DNA from: Pyxidicoccus parkwaysis
GTDB taxonomy: Bacteria > Myxococcota > Myxococcia > Myxococcales > Myxococcaceae
Length of the DNA stretch: 64,000 bases
Assembly (NCBI RefSeq): GCF_017301735.1
Contig: NZ_CP071090.1
Coordinates: forward strand, 1,364,001-1,428,000
Direction: 5' to 3'
The stretch's first letter is position 1. Each line of letters opens with the position of its first letter. A program made the position numbers and the translations under genes. This document shows, one piece after another, positions 23,143 through 32,323 of this stretch. The notes below the pieces were generated by a model, which was not told the origin of the DNA, did not search any database, and saw nothing but the letters and a program-made list of their open reading frames with translations.

Positions 23143-25776
23143 ATGGGCCCGGGAGACCTCTCTTCTCGCCAGCCGGCGGACGGGAGGGGAGCCGCGTTGC
23201 GCTCGCCGCGCTGGCAGTTGGTGGCAGTGACTCTCGGGCTGGGGCTCGTCGTCACGGCCGGGCTGGTGGCCTTCGACCATTTCGCGCGCGCCAGCCTGGA
23301 GCGCGAGGCCGTGCTCGAGCAGGCGAACCGCGCCGAGCAGCTCGCCTTCCAGCTCCAGAGCCGCCTGGACTCCGCGGAGCAGGTGACGCGCACCGTGGCG
23401 ACGCTGGCCGCGCCGCTGCGCGAGCGCTCCGCCGTGGAGTCCCTCGCTCGGGGCACGCTGGCGTCGACGCTGCCCGAGTCCATCTACGGCATCGGTGTGT
23501 GGTTCGCCCCGTACGCGCTGGAGCCGGACCAGCGCTGGGTGGGGACGTATGTCCACCGGCGGCTCGACGAGCCACGGCACCTCGACCTCACCTACGAGTG
23601 GTCCACGCCGGGCTACGACTACCTGCACCAGGACTGGTACCAGCAGGGCCTCCAGGCGAAAGACAGCCCCTTCCTCACCGAGCCCTACTTCGACGTGGAC
23701 CTCGTCTACTCCACGCTCGCCATGTCCTTCGGTGGCGAGGACGGAGCGCCCCGGGGCGTCGTCTCGGTGGACGTCGTCCTTCCCCAGTTGGTGGCGGTGG
23801 TTGCGCGGATGAACACCGCGCCGCACGAGACGTTCTATGTCGTCACGCGCGGCGGAAGGCTCCTCGCCCACCCCCGTGAGGTCGAGCTCGCGGCGTGGGC
23901 CAGGGCACATGGCAACCCGCGCGCGGCGGCCCCCGTGCCGGAATTGAGGCTCGAGGACCTGCATGCGTACGAGCAGGAGCACGGGCTGAAGTCACGCAGG
24001 TACACCCAGGCCGCGCCGGTGAGGGATGCCGGGTGGACGGTCTATGTCTCCACGGACAGGGACCGGCTGTTCGCCGCCTCACGCCGGCTGCACGTGACGC
24101 TCCAGGCGGTGGGGGGCGCGCTCTGGCTGGCCCTCCTGGCGGGAATGGTGGCCGGCCTGCGCACCGTGCGCGTGCGGGCCCTGTCCCGCGAGCTCGCGGA
24201 GCACGAGCGGGAGACGGCGGTGCTGGAGCGCAGTGAGCGCATGCTGCGCGAGGTGCTGGAGACGTCCATGGACGGCGTGGCCTCGGTGGACGCCGGGGGG
24301 CGGCTGGTGACGTGGAACACCAGCGCGGAGCGCATGTTCGGCTGGCGCCGCGAGGACATCCTCGGCCGCCATGTGGTGGATACCCTGTGCCGTCCCGAGG
24401 ACCGCGAGGAGCGCCACCGCCAGTTCGAGCGCATCATCACCGGGGACGCCTCGGCCTTTCCCGCCTGCCGCCTGGAGTCGCTCGTGCTGCGCCGGGACGG
24501 AGAGGTGTTCCCCGTGGAGGCGAGCCTCGCCGCCGTGCACACCGACGGAGAGCCGCGCATCTTCGGCTTCGTCTCGGACGTCACCGAGCGTCGCCGGGCG
24601 GAGGAGGAGCGCCAGCGGCTGCTCGTGCGGCAGCAGGAGTTGCTGGCCGAGTTGCGGCGCCGCTCCGCGGAGCTGCACGCCATCCTCGACCACATGATTG
24701 AGGGCGTCTTCGTGGCGGACGCGGACGGCCGGCTCTCCTTCGTGAACCAGGCGGGCCAGCGGATGTGTGACGGCGGGGGGACGGACGTGGCCGCGCTGGA
24801 CGGGGACGGGAAGCGCTGTGGCACCCTCCTGACGATGGACGGCGTCCCCGTGGCGCGCGACGCACTGCCGCTCTTCCGCGCCCTGCGGGGCGAGGTGGTG
24901 CGCGACTTCGAGCTGCGGGCCGTGAGGCCCGGCGGCGAGCGCGTGCTGCGCATGAATGCAGTCCCCATCCCCGACGAGGACGGCCAGGTGGCCGCGGCGG
25001 TGGTCGTCCTCCACGACATCACCGAGGCGGCGGAGTTCGACCGGCTCAAGGACGAGTTCGTGCGCATGGCGGCCCACGAGCTGAAGACGCCGGTGACGGT
25101 GATGAAGTCCTTCGCCCAGGTGGCGCTCAGGACGGACGCGGGCCGCGACTCGGTGCTGCGCCGGCTGCTGGAGGGCATCGACCGGGGCGCCAACCGCATC
25201 GACCACGTGGTGCGCACGCTGCTGGACGTGTCCCAGCTCCACCTGCGGCGCATGCAATTGGAGGTAGAGTCGCTCGACTTGCGAGCGCTGGTGGAGGACA
25301 CGGCGCGGCGCATGGCCGACGCCCACCCGGAGCATCCCGTCCACGTGCGCGCGGATGAGGACGGGGACGCGCCGGTGTGGGGAGACCCGGCGCGGCTGGA
25401 GCAGGTACTGGTGGCGCTGCTCGACAACGCCATGCGCTACTCGCCACCGTCGGCGCCCGTGGAGGTGACGTTCCGCACGCAGGGAGACACGGCGGAGGTG
25501 TCCATCCGCGACGAGGGCATCGGCATTCCCGAGGACAAGCAGGCGCGGCTCTTCCACCGCTTCTACCGGCCGCACGCGGGCACGGCGCATGACCGGGGCG
25601 GCCTGGGCGTGGGGCTCTACATCGCGCGGGAAATCGTACGCCAGCACGGCGGCCAGCTCACGCTGGAGAGCCGGGAGGGGGAGGGAACCATCGTCCACAT
25701 CCGCCTGCCGCTGCACGCGGTGCGGGCCGGGACGGACGTGGCGCCCTACCCGCCGGAGCATGCGTCGCCTGTGTAA
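23143..25776 (+). CDS. Sensor histidine kinase with Cache, two PAS, HisKA and HATPase domains
   Basis: An 877-residue membrane sensor. Helix 1 is at about 26-44 and helix 2 at about 312-335; between them a Cache/PDC-type domain faces outside (IYGIGVWFAPYALEPDQRWVG, then YDYLHQDWYQQGL). Two PAS domains follow (about 365-480 and 505-630). The H-box AAHELKTPVTVMKSF carries the phosphoacceptor His, and the ATPase domain shows LLDNAMRYS, RDEGIGIPE and GGLGVGLYIA. The outer domain suggests a small-molecule ligand such as an amino or organic acid. No response regulator is adjacent, so it is an orphan kinase. The ATG at 23143 precedes the first helix by about 25 residues. Confidence 0.88.
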   Translation: MGPGDLSSRQPADGRGAALRSPRWQLVAVTLGLGLVVTAGLVAFDHFARASLEREAVLEQANRAEQLAFQLQSRLDSAEQVTRTVATLAAPLRERSAVESLARGTLASTLPESIYGIGVWFAPYALEPDQRWVGTYVHRRLDEPRHLDLTYEWSTPGYDYLHQDWYQQGLQAKDSPFLTEPYFDVDLVYSTLAMSFGGEDGAPRGVVSVDVVLPQLVAVVARMNTAPHETFYVVTRGGRLLAHPREVELAAWARAHGNPRAAAPVPELRLEDLHAYEQEHGLKSRRYTQAAPVRDAGWTVYVSTDRDRLFAASRRLHVTLQAVGGALWLALLAGMVAGLRTVRVRALSRELAEHERETAVLERSERMLREVLETSMDGVASVDAGGRLVTWNTSAERMFGWRREDILGRHVVDTLCRPEDREERHRQFERIITGDASAFPACRLESLVLRRDGEVFPVEASLAAVHTDGEPRIFGFVSDVTERRRAEEERQRLLVRQQELLAELRRRSAELHAILDHMIEGVFVADADGRLSFVNQAGQRMCDGGGTDVAALDGDGKRCGTLLTMDGVPVARDALPLFRALRGEVVRDFELRAVRPGGERVLRMNAVPIPDEDGQVAAAVVVLHDITEAAEFDRLKDEFVRMAAHELKTPVTVMKSFAQVALRTDAGRDSVLRRLLEGIDRGANRIDHVVRTLLDVSQLHLRRMQLEVESLDLRALVEDTARRMADAHPEHPVHVRADEDGDAPVWGDPARLEQVLVALLDNAMRYSPPSAPVEVTFRTQGDTAEVSIRDEGIGIPEDKQARLFHRFYRPHAGTAHDRGGLGVGLYIAREIVRQHGGQLTLESREGEGTIVHIRLPLHAVRAGTDVAPYPPEHASPV

Positions 25777-25830
25777 GGGGTAACCACGAGTCGTGCGCCC
25801 GCGCTCCTGCTTGCTGGCGGGGCGAGAGAG

Positions 25831-25879
25831 ACCCCTGGCTGGGGTGTCTTTGTCCCGTCTCCATCGTCGGGAGATGGAG
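25831..25879 (+). terminator. Two stem-loops after the histidine kinase gene
   Basis: ACCCC-TGGCT-GGGGT (25831-25845), followed by GTCTTTGT, and then CTCCATC/GATGGAG (25859-25865 and 25873-25879). They lie between the kinase stop and the PilZ start and probably end kinase transcription. Confidence 0.4.
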
Positions 25880-25924
25880 CGATAGAGTCCATCCAGCCGT
25901 CGCCACGGCGGGTACGGGGGCCGA

Positions 25925-26818
25925 ATGGGAATGGGAAGAGCTCACGGGAATGCGCTGGATGAGTACAACGCGCTCCGCGAGAAGCAGAAGTCGCAGCCGC
26001 TGAGCTCCGAGCAGGAGCAGCGCCTGGATTTGTTGAGGGACGTGCTGTTGGAGCTGGGTGCGCTGCCCGCCGAGGGGAGCCCGATGCCTCCCCGGCCCGT
26101 GCGCGCGGACGCGGTGCTGGAGCTGTCGTTCGCCACGCATGCGGACGTGGTGCGCGCGTACACGAAGAACATCGGGGCCGGCGGCCTCGCCATCAAGACG
26201 TCCCGCGTGCTGCCGGTGGGCAGCACCCTGGAGCTGCGCATCCGCCTGCCGGACGCGCCCCAGCCGCTGCTCGCGCAGGGGCAGGTGGCGTGGGCCCGCG
26301 AGGAGGAGATGGGCGTGGCCTTCACCCAGCTCCCGGCGGACGCGGAGCGGCGGCTGAAGGAGCTGCTCGCGGCGGACGCGTCGCTGCTCAACCGCGTGCG
26401 CAGCGTGCTCAAGTCGGACGTCATGGAGCTGTTGAAGACGGACGTGCGCGAGCTGGGCAAGGGCCCCGCGCCCCAGGCCGCGCAGGCGCAGGAGGTGGAC
26501 ACGCGGCCCGTCGTGCTGGTGCGGCTGCTGGACGCGAAGCTGATGTCGCTCGTCACGGAGTTGTTCACCCAGCAGGGCCTGCGCGTCCTCACGGAGGCGG
26601 ACAAGCCCGCGCCCATCATCGTCGTCGACACGGGCACGGCCCTCGACGTGCTCCGGGCCGCCGCCCGTCCCGGGACGCGCATCGTCATGGTCAACGTGAG
26701 CGGCCCGGACTCGCTGGTGGGCCGGCTGACGAACCTCAACCCCGCGGCCTTCGTGAGGAGCCCGGCCACCGCGGCCACCGTGTACCAGTCGGTGAGCAAG
26801 CTGCTCGGAGCGCGCTGA
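25925..26818 (+). CDS. PilZ-domain protein with degenerate receiver-like tail
   Basis: A 297-residue protein. Residues about 57-145 match a PilZ domain of the type common in Myxococcus (LELSFATHADVVRAYTKNIGAGGLAIKT...). The second c-di-GMP motif, normally (D/N)xSxxG, reads NIGAGG, so the serine is missing; binding may be weak or lost. Residues about 195-297 resemble a response-regulator receiver in size and alternation (VVLVRLLDAKLMSLVTELF..., PIIVVDTG, TRIVMVNVSG) but lack the acidic cluster and clear phosphoacceptor site. There is no DNA-binding domain. It is probably a protein-interaction module for motility or adhesion (inference). Confidence 0.72.
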   Translation: MGMGRAHGNALDEYNALREKQKSQPLSSEQEQRLDLLRDVLLELGALPAEGSPMPPRPVRADAVLELSFATHADVVRAYTKNIGAGGLAIKTSRVLPVGSTLELRIRLPDAPQPLLAQGQVAWAREEEMGVAFTQLPADAERRLKELLAADASLLNRVRSVLKSDVMELLKTDVRELGKGPAPQAAQAQEVDTRPVVLVRLLDAKLMSLVTELFTQQGLRVLTEADKPAPIIVVDTGTALDVLRAAARPGTRIVMVNVSGPDSLVGRLTNLNPAAFVRSPATAATVYQSVSKLLGAR

Positions 26819-26898
26819 GGCGGACCGGCGCCCGGCCCGCGAGCAGACAGGCTGCGTCCATTCCTACACCCGGGCCGGCGCCACCTCTGTCATAGAGT

Positions 26899-26921
26899 GG
26901 GGCCCGCCCCGGCGGGGCCCC
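26899..26921 (+). terminator. GC-rich stem-loop before the GMC oxidoreductase gene
   Basis: GGGGCCC-GCC pairs with GGC-GGGGCCCC (26899-26921) with one bulged base and a short loop. It lies between the PilZ stop and the next start, with no T-run. Its role as terminator or leader structure is unclear. Confidence 0.35.
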
Positions 26922-26947
26922 GTTATGGGACTGGGAGGCGGACGCTC

Positions 26948-28597
26948 ATGGACTGCGATTGGCTCATCATCGGCTCGGGATTCGGCGGCAGCGTCAGTGC
27001 GCTGCGGCTGACCGAGAAGGGCTATCGCGTGGTGATGCTGGAGAAGGGCCGGCGGCTGCGCGGACCGGACTTCCCCAAGACGAACTGGGACCTGAAGCGC
27101 TGGCTGTGGATGCCCACGCTCGGCTGGCGGGGCCTGTTCAAGATGACGTTCTTCCGCCACGTCACCGTGCTGTCCGGCGTGGGCGTGGGCGGCGGCTCGC
27201 TCGTCTACGCCAACACGCTGCCCATCCCGAAGGACGACTTCTTCCAGTCCCCCTCGTGGGGCCACCTGGCCGCGTGGAAGGAGGAGCTGACTCCGCACTA
27301 CGCCACCGCGCGGCGGATGCTCGGCGCCACCGTCAATCCGCTCAACACCGTCCCGGACAAGGTGCTGAAGGAGGTGGGCGAGGACATTGGCCGCCCCGAC
27401 TTCCAGCCCTCCACCGTGGCCGTCTACTTCGGCGAGCCCGGCGTCACGGTGAAGGACCCGTACTTCAACGGCGAGGGCCCGGAGCGCACCGGCTGCATCT
27501 CCTGCGGCGGCTGCATGCTGGGCTGCCGGCACGACGCGAAGAACACGCTCGACAAGAACTACCTCCACTTCGCCGAGAAGCGCGGCCTCACGCTGCACGC
27601 GGACACGGAAGTCACGTGGGTGCGCCCGCTGCCCGAGGGCGGCTACGAGGTGACGGCGCTGCGCGGCGCCCGCAGCCTCTTCCGCGAGAAGGTCCGCTTC
27701 ACCGCTCGCAACGTCATCTTCGCCGGCGGCGTGCTGGGGACGATGGACCTGCTCCTCCAGTTGAAGGAGCACCCGGACGGACTGCCGCGCCTGTCGGACC
27801 GGCTGGGTGACGGCGTGCGCACCAACTCCGAGGCGCTCATCGGCATCGTCAGTGGCCGCAAGGACCTGGACCTGTCCAAGGGCATCGCCATCGGCTCCAT
27901 CCTGCACACGGATGCGCGCTCGCATCTGGAGCCGGTGCGCTACTCGGAGGGCTCGGGCTTCTTCCGGCTGCTGATGGCGCCGCAGGTGCCGGGGGCGACG
28001 ATGTTCGCGCGGCTGGCGCGGCTGTTCGGCCTGCTCGCGCGCCACCCGGTGCGCTTCCTCAAGGCGTGGTTCGTCCCGGACTTCGCGCGCCGGACGATGA
28101 TTCTCCTCTACATGCGCACGCTGGAGGGGCACCTGCGCATGCGGCGCGGGCGCGGCCTGACGACGGCGCTGCGCAGGGGCGTGAGGACGGGACTCCAGGA
28201 GGGACCCGCGCCCACGTCCAACATGCCGGAGGCCTTCGATTTGGCGAAGCGCGTCTCCGACAAGCTGGATGGCTACCCGATGACGATGGTGAGCGAGACG
28301 CTGCTGGGCATCCCGACGACCGCGCACATCCTCGGCGGCTGCTGCATGGGGGACTCGGCCCAGTCGGGTGTCATCGACTCCCGGCACCGTGTCTTCGGGT
28401 ACGACGGGCTCTACGTGGTGGACGGCTCGGCCATCTCCGCCAACCCGGGCGTGAATCCCTCGCTCACGATTACCGCGCTCGCCGAGCGGGCGATGACGTT
28501 CATCCCCTCGGCGAAGGAGCGCCCGCGAGGGGAGACGGACGCGGTGGTGGAGCCCGCGGCAAACACCGCGGGCCCTGTGGCCGCCGGGGCTCGCTAG
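26948..28597 (+). CDS. GMC-family FAD oxidoreductase (cholesterol-oxidase-like)
   Basis: A 549-residue flavoprotein. It starts with the Rossmann motif LIIGSGFGGS at residues 6-14, and the flavin-binding block GVGVGGGSLVYANT lies near 77-90. The closing GMC signature is present (VVDGSAISANPGVNPSLTITALAERA), including the active-site His/Asn region. A Cys-rich segment at about 180-197 (GCISCGGCMLGCRHDAKNT) is typical of the cholesterol-oxidase-like GMC subgroup. It has no obvious signal peptide, so it is likely cytosolic or peripheral. Sterol or other alcohol oxidation is plausible. The ATG at 26948 is fixed by the FAD motif. It converges with the OmpA gene, 3 bp apart. Confidence 0.87.
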   Translation: MDCDWLIIGSGFGGSVSALRLTEKGYRVVMLEKGRRLRGPDFPKTNWDLKRWLWMPTLGWRGLFKMTFFRHVTVLSGVGVGGGSLVYANTLPIPKDDFFQSPSWGHLAAWKEELTPHYATARRMLGATVNPLNTVPDKVLKEVGEDIGRPDFQPSTVAVYFGEPGVTVKDPYFNGEGPERTGCISCGGCMLGCRHDAKNTLDKNYLHFAEKRGLTLHADTEVTWVRPLPEGGYEVTALRGARSLFREKVRFTARNVIFAGGVLGTMDLLLQLKEHPDGLPRLSDRLGDGVRTNSEALIGIVSGRKDLDLSKGIAIGSILHTDARSHLEPVRYSEGSGFFRLLMAPQVPGATMFARLARLFGLLARHPVRFLKAWFVPDFARRTMILLYMRTLEGHLRMRRGRGLTTALRRGVRTGLQEGPAPTSNMPEAFDLAKRVSDKLDGYPMTMVSETLLGIPTTAHILGGCCMGDSAQSGVIDSRHRVFGYDGLYVVDGSAISANPGVNPSLTITALAERAMTFIPSAKERPRGETDAVVEPAANTAGPVAAGAR

Positions 28598-28600
28598 GGA

Positions 28601-29116
28601 CTACAGGCGGACCTGGAGCTCGTAGCGGCGATTCTTCGCCTTCTTGGCCGCCGTGTCGTCCGGCTTCACCAGGGGCTTCTCGGAGCCGAAGCCCACGGCG
28701 ATGATTTCGCCGCGGGGCACGCCGCGAGCCACCAGCTCCTTGACGATGGTCTCCGCGCGCTCCTCGCTGAGCTTCTTGTTCTTCGCCGCATCGCCCGACG
28801 AGTCCGTGTGGCCGGAGACCTCGAACTTGTAGCTCTTCGCTCCGGCGCCATCGAGCTGCTTCTTGGCGTCGATGAGCGCGGAGGCGAGCTTCTTCAGCTT
28901 GGCATCGCAGCCGGGCTCCAGGGTGGCGGTGCCCGTCTTGAAGCTGCACTGATTCTTGCGGCCTTCATCCATCAGCTTGGTGTTGACGCGCTTCTCGACG
29001 GCGCCCTTGCCGGCGTCGCCTGCGGTCTTCTTGATGGTGTCGAACGGGCTCTGCGCGGAGGCCACTCCAGGGAGGGCCAGCAGCGACACGGCGAGGCATA
29101 GGGCCTTGAGCTTCAT
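28601..29116 (-). CDS. OmpA-family periplasmic protein
   Basis: A 171-residue exported protein with a clear signal peptide (LCLAVSLLALPGVASA). The C-terminal half, about 80-171, is an OmpA/MotB peptidoglycan-binding domain: EVSGHTDSSGDAAKNKKLSEERAE motif with VGFGSEKPL and the final NRRYELQVRL. The N-terminal 55 residues are short and charged, and there is no barrel or lipobox, so it is a soluble periplasmic wall-binding protein. A GAGGAGT lies upstream of the ATG at 29116. It is divergent from dgt across 212 bp. Confidence 0.88.
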   Translation of the reverse strand: MKLKALCLAVSLLALPGVASAQSPFDTIKKTAGDAGKGAVEKRVNTKLMDEGRKNQCSFKTGTATLEPGCDAKLKKLASALIDAKKQLDGAGAKSYKFEVSGHTDSSGDAAKNKKLSEERAETIVKELVARGVPRGEIIAVGFGSEKPLVKPDDTAAKKAKNRRYELQVRL

Positions 29117-29328
29117 GGGAAGGACTCCTCGGTAGAAAAGGTGGAACGGGGCGCAAGGCTGCCCATGCGCCCTGGCCGCGTCCAGCACGGAGATGTTCCC
29201 GGAGCGGGGAGCGAGGGGCCCGCTCGCCGGGACGGAGGGCGGCGGATGTCGCCTGCCCGCCCGGGAAAACTTGCCTCGGCCCGGGCCCGGAGCACCATGG
29301 GCCGGGTCTCCAGCACAGCGAGGCAGGC

Positions 29329-30789
29329 GTGGGCAGCAGCAGTCGAACGGAGAGATGGCGGCAGCTCCTCTCGCCGCACCGGGTGGGCTCGCCCGTGGTG
29401 AAGGACGGCATGGCGGAGAAGGCCGCACCCCTACAGGACGAGCGGCTCCTCCCGGATGAGCGCACCGACTACGACCGGGACTATGACCGCATCGTCTTCT
29501 CGAGCGAGTTCCGCTGCCTGCACGACAAGACGCAGGTGTTCCCCCTGTCGTCGAGCGACTACACGCGCACGCGGCTGACCCACAGCATCGAGGCGTCCTG
29601 CGTGGGGCGCTCGCTGGGGCAGCTGGCGGGGCGGCACCTGTCGCGAGAGCAGGGCGTGGAGGTGGAGCCGTCGCACCTGGGCACCATCGTCGCGGCGGCG
29701 TGCCTGGCGCACGACATCGGCAACCCGCCCTTCGGCCACTCGGGAGAGGCGGCGATTCAGCACTGGGTGGAGGAACAGTTGGTGCCTCCCGGCACGGAGC
29801 GCCCGAGCGCCTTCGGCAAGGTGGCCGAGTGGAAGGACCTCCAGAGCTTCGAGGGCAACGCGCAGGGCCTGCGCATCCTGACGCGGCTCCAGTCGCGTGA
29901 GCGCTGGGGCGGGCTGCGCTATACGGCGGCGACGCTGGGAGCGATGAGCAAGTACCCGCGTCCCTCGGTGCTGCCGGACGGGCGCGTGCCGGTGAAGGGG
30001 CGGGTGTCAGAGAAGAAGTTCGGTTACTTCCAGGACGACCAGGTGCTGGCGGTGGAGGCGTACCGGGCGCTGGGGCTGAAGGAGCGCGAGCCGGGAGTCT
30101 TCTCGCGCCACCCGCTGGCCTTCCTCGTCGAGGCGGCGGACGACATCTGCTACGCGGTCATTGATTTGGAGGACTCGGCGAAGCTGGGCCTGATTCCGAT
30201 GGAGACGGCGTGCAAGCTGCTGGAGCAGGTGCTGCCGCCGCCGCCGTCGAGCAAGCCGCAGCGTCCGCCGCCCGCGCACCTGGAGACGCGCATGGCGCAG
30301 GCGCGGGCGAGGGCCATCGGCCTGTTGATTCCGGCATGCGTGAAGGTGTTCCTGGCGCACGCGGAGGAGATGGAGCGGGGCGAGTGGGAGACGCCGCTGG
30401 TGTCGGCGGACAAGGACGTGCGCGAGCAGCTGGATGAAATCAAGCGCATCACCCGGCGCTTGGGCTACGAGAGCGAGCGGGTGCTCCAGATTGAGAGCGC
30501 GGGCTTCAAGACGCTGGGTGGCCTCCTGGACATGTTCGCGCTGGCGGTGGTGACGGACAGTCCCAACCGCGAGGAGCGGAAGCTGCGGCAGCTGCTGCCC
30601 ATGGAGTCCTTCCAGCGGCCGGAGTTCGCGGAGGCGGACCAGAAGAAGCCGCCCGAGCGCGATGCGGCGATTGAGCGGCTGACGAAGTACCAGCGCCTGC
30701 TCTGCGTGACGGACTACATCTCCGGCATGACGGACGGCTTCGCGGTGGAGCTCTTCCAGCGCCTGTCCGGCATCAAGCTGCCGACGTAG
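29329..30789 (+). CDS. dgt: Deoxyguanosinetriphosphate triphosphohydrolase (dGTPase)
   Basis: A 486-residue HD-domain enzyme converting dGTP to deoxyguanosine and tripolyphosphate, thereby tuning dNTP pools. The entry block DYDRIVFSSEFRCLHDKTQVFPL and TRLTHSIEAS are diagnostic of dGTPases. HD metal ligands are seen in THS and in ACLAHDIGNPPFGHSGE, with a later Asp in VEAADDICYAVIDLED. Length matches the long form found in many proteobacteria. The start is a GTG; the family N-terminus (RTERWRQLLSPHRVG) begins at residue 6. It ends at a strong stem-loop facing the convergent VOC gene. Confidence 0.92.
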   Translation: MGSSSRTERWRQLLSPHRVGSPVVKDGMAEKAAPLQDERLLPDERTDYDRDYDRIVFSSEFRCLHDKTQVFPLSSSDYTRTRLTHSIEASCVGRSLGQLAGRHLSREQGVEVEPSHLGTIVAAACLAHDIGNPPFGHSGEAAIQHWVEEQLVPPGTERPSAFGKVAEWKDLQSFEGNAQGLRILTRLQSRERWGGLRYTAATLGAMSKYPRPSVLPDGRVPVKGRVSEKKFGYFQDDQVLAVEAYRALGLKEREPGVFSRHPLAFLVEAADDICYAVIDLEDSAKLGLIPMETACKLLEQVLPPPPSSKPQRPPPAHLETRMAQARARAIGLLIPACVKVFLAHAEEMERGEWETPLVSADKDVREQLDEIKRITRRLGYESERVLQIESAGFKTLGGLLDMFALAVVTDSPNREERKLRQLLPMESFQRPEFAEADQKKPPERDAAIERLTKYQRLLCVTDYISGMTDGFAVELFQRLSGIKLPT

Positions 30790-30813
30790 CGGCGGCGAGC
30801 TCCGCGCCAGCGT

Positions 30814-30844
30814 GTGACGCCATCTCGAGAGGCGATGGCGTCAC
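30814..30844. terminator. Bidirectional terminator after dgt
   Basis: GTGACGCCATC (30814-30824) and GATGGCGTCAC (30834-30844) form a perfect 11-bp stem with a 9-nt loop, between convergent stops at 30789 and 30868. Confidence 0.78.
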
Positions 30845-30867
30845 CAGCAGGGGATGGGGCGCGACGC

Positions 30868-31311
30868 TCAGGCCTTGCTGAACATCGCCGTGTAGCGCCG
30901 CTGCATCTCCTCGGGGCTCAGGTGCTCCACCTCGTGGCCGATGCTCCACTCGTGGCCGAAGGGGTCCCTCACGGAGCCGCTGCGCTCGCCATAGAAGTGG
31001 TTCTGCGGCGGGCGGGTGACGGTGGCGCCAGCGGTGACGGCCCGGTCGATGAGCGCATCGGCGTTGTCCACGTGGAGATGGAGGGTGACCGAGGCGCCGC
31101 CCACGCTCTGCGGGCCGAGGATTCCGTACTCGGGGAACTCCTCGGAGAGCATGAGCACGCCCTTGCCGAGCTCCAGCTCGCAGTGGCCCACGCGCCCGTT
31201 CGGCTCGACGAGGCGGAACTTCTCCTTCGCGCCGAAGGCCTCGACGTAGAACGCAATCGCCCGCTCGGCGCCCTTCACCCGGATGTATGCAAACAGCTCG
31301 TGGATGGCCAT
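30868..31311 (-). CDS. VOC-superfamily (PhnB-like) protein
   Basis: A 147-residue vicinal-oxygen-chelate fold protein of the PhnB/glyoxalase-like type. Two beta-alpha repeats are visible, with YIRVKGAERAIAFYVEAFGAKE at the start and TLHLHVDNADALIDRAVTAGAT in the middle, and DPFGHEWSI near the end. Metal ligands of true glyoxalase I are only partly present, so the activity is unknown. It lies 72 bp downstream of the AraC regulator gene on the same strand and probably belongs to its operon. Confidence 0.85.
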   Translation of the reverse strand: MAIHELFAYIRVKGAERAIAFYVEAFGAKEKFRLVEPNGRVGHCELELGKGVLMLSEEFPEYGILGPQSVGGASVTLHLHVDNADALIDRAVTAGATVTRPPQNHFYGERSGSVRDPFGHEWSIGHEVEHLSPEEMQRRYTAMFSKA

Positions 31312-31383
31312 GGCTGAATCCCTGTTGATGATGTGAGGCCCGCTACGGAGCCCATGCCGCGCCTTGTGCCTCGCCGGGCCTGC

Positions 31384-32229
31384 TCACGTCTTGAACGTTT
31401 TTGACCTTCCCACCGGGCCGCCGGATGGAATCGGCACGTGGTTGGGGTTTCCGGGGCGGAGGGCGCGGTACCGCCCCGGAGACAGTCCGGTGAACTCGAT
31501 GAAGTCGCGGTGGAGGTGCGGCTGGTCGGCATAGCCCGCGTCCAGCGCCAGGTCGCTCCAGCTCTGGTCCGGACAGCGGGCAAGCCGAGCGAGCGCATCC
31601 TGGAACCGCAGCACCCGGGTATAGGTCTTGGGAGGCAGGCCCACGGCCTCGCGGAAGAGGACGATGAAGCGCCGGTGGCTGTAGCCCGTCGCGTCCACCA
31701 CGTCCTTCACGCCATCACCCGCGGCGAACCGCTGGAGCGCCAGTTCCACAGCGGGGTGCAAGGCGCCGCGTGTCTGCCGCAGCCGGGCGAGGAGCCATTG
31801 CTCCATGAGCGCGAGGCGCGCATGCGGCGAGTGCTCCGCCCGCAATCGCTCGCGCATCTCGGCCACGACAGGGCCCCAGACGTCCTCCAGCGCCGTGTGC
31901 CGTTCCGCCAGCGTGTGCGCCGGCACACCGAGCAGCAGGGGCGCGGCGCCAGCGTGGAACTGGATGCCCACGGAGGAGACGGGCTGGGAGACTTCACGGA
32001 CGTAGTACGAGGCGCGCGCGCCTCCCACGACCGTCCTTCCCACGCTTTGCGGCCTGCCTCCTTCGAGAAGACGCAGGGGACTGTCCGACAGCCGGAAGAC
32101 GAGGTGCATGGCGCCCGTCGGGAGGACTCGCTCCAGCCCACCCTCCGTGGAGGCTTCCGCGCCCTCGGAGGCCCACAGCATCCGGACGAGCGGCTGGAGC
32201 GGAGGGCAGGGGGCACGCGAGAGCATCAT
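31384..32229 (-). CDS. AraC-family transcriptional regulator
   Basis: A 281-residue regulator with a C-terminal two-HTH AraC domain: first helix-turn-helix around VKDVVDATGYSHRRFIVLFRE and second around SWSDLALDAGYADQPHLHRDF, followed by the family signature TGLSPGRYRAL. The N-terminal half is a cupin-like sensing domain (MHLVFRLSDSPLRL, VGIQFHAGAAPLLLG). Two adjacent ATG codons at 32229 and 32226 could both start it; the longer frame to 32292 adds unlikely residues. It should regulate the VOC gene behind it and perhaps the divergent methyltransferase-like gene, whose start is 95 bp away. Confidence 0.85.
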   Translation of the reverse strand: MMLSRAPCPPLQPLVRMLWASEGAEASTEGGLERVLPTGAMHLVFRLSDSPLRLLEGGRPQSVGRTVVGGARASYYVREVSQPVSSVGIQFHAGAAPLLLGVPAHTLAERHTALEDVWGPVVAEMRERLRAEHSPHARLALMEQWLLARLRQTRGALHPAVELALQRFAAGDGVKDVVDATGYSHRRFIVLFREAVGLPPKTYTRVLRFQDALARLARCPDQSWSDLALDAGYADQPHLHRDFIEFTGLSPGRYRALRPGNPNHVPIPSGGPVGRSKTFKT

Positions 32230-32323
32230 CGGTTCACGTGATTGTACCTCGTCATCACCCACGGCACCCGGCGTTGGTCCCCCGTTCGCCACGCGTTCCC
32301 TCTATGCTCGTTCCGTGACGTGG

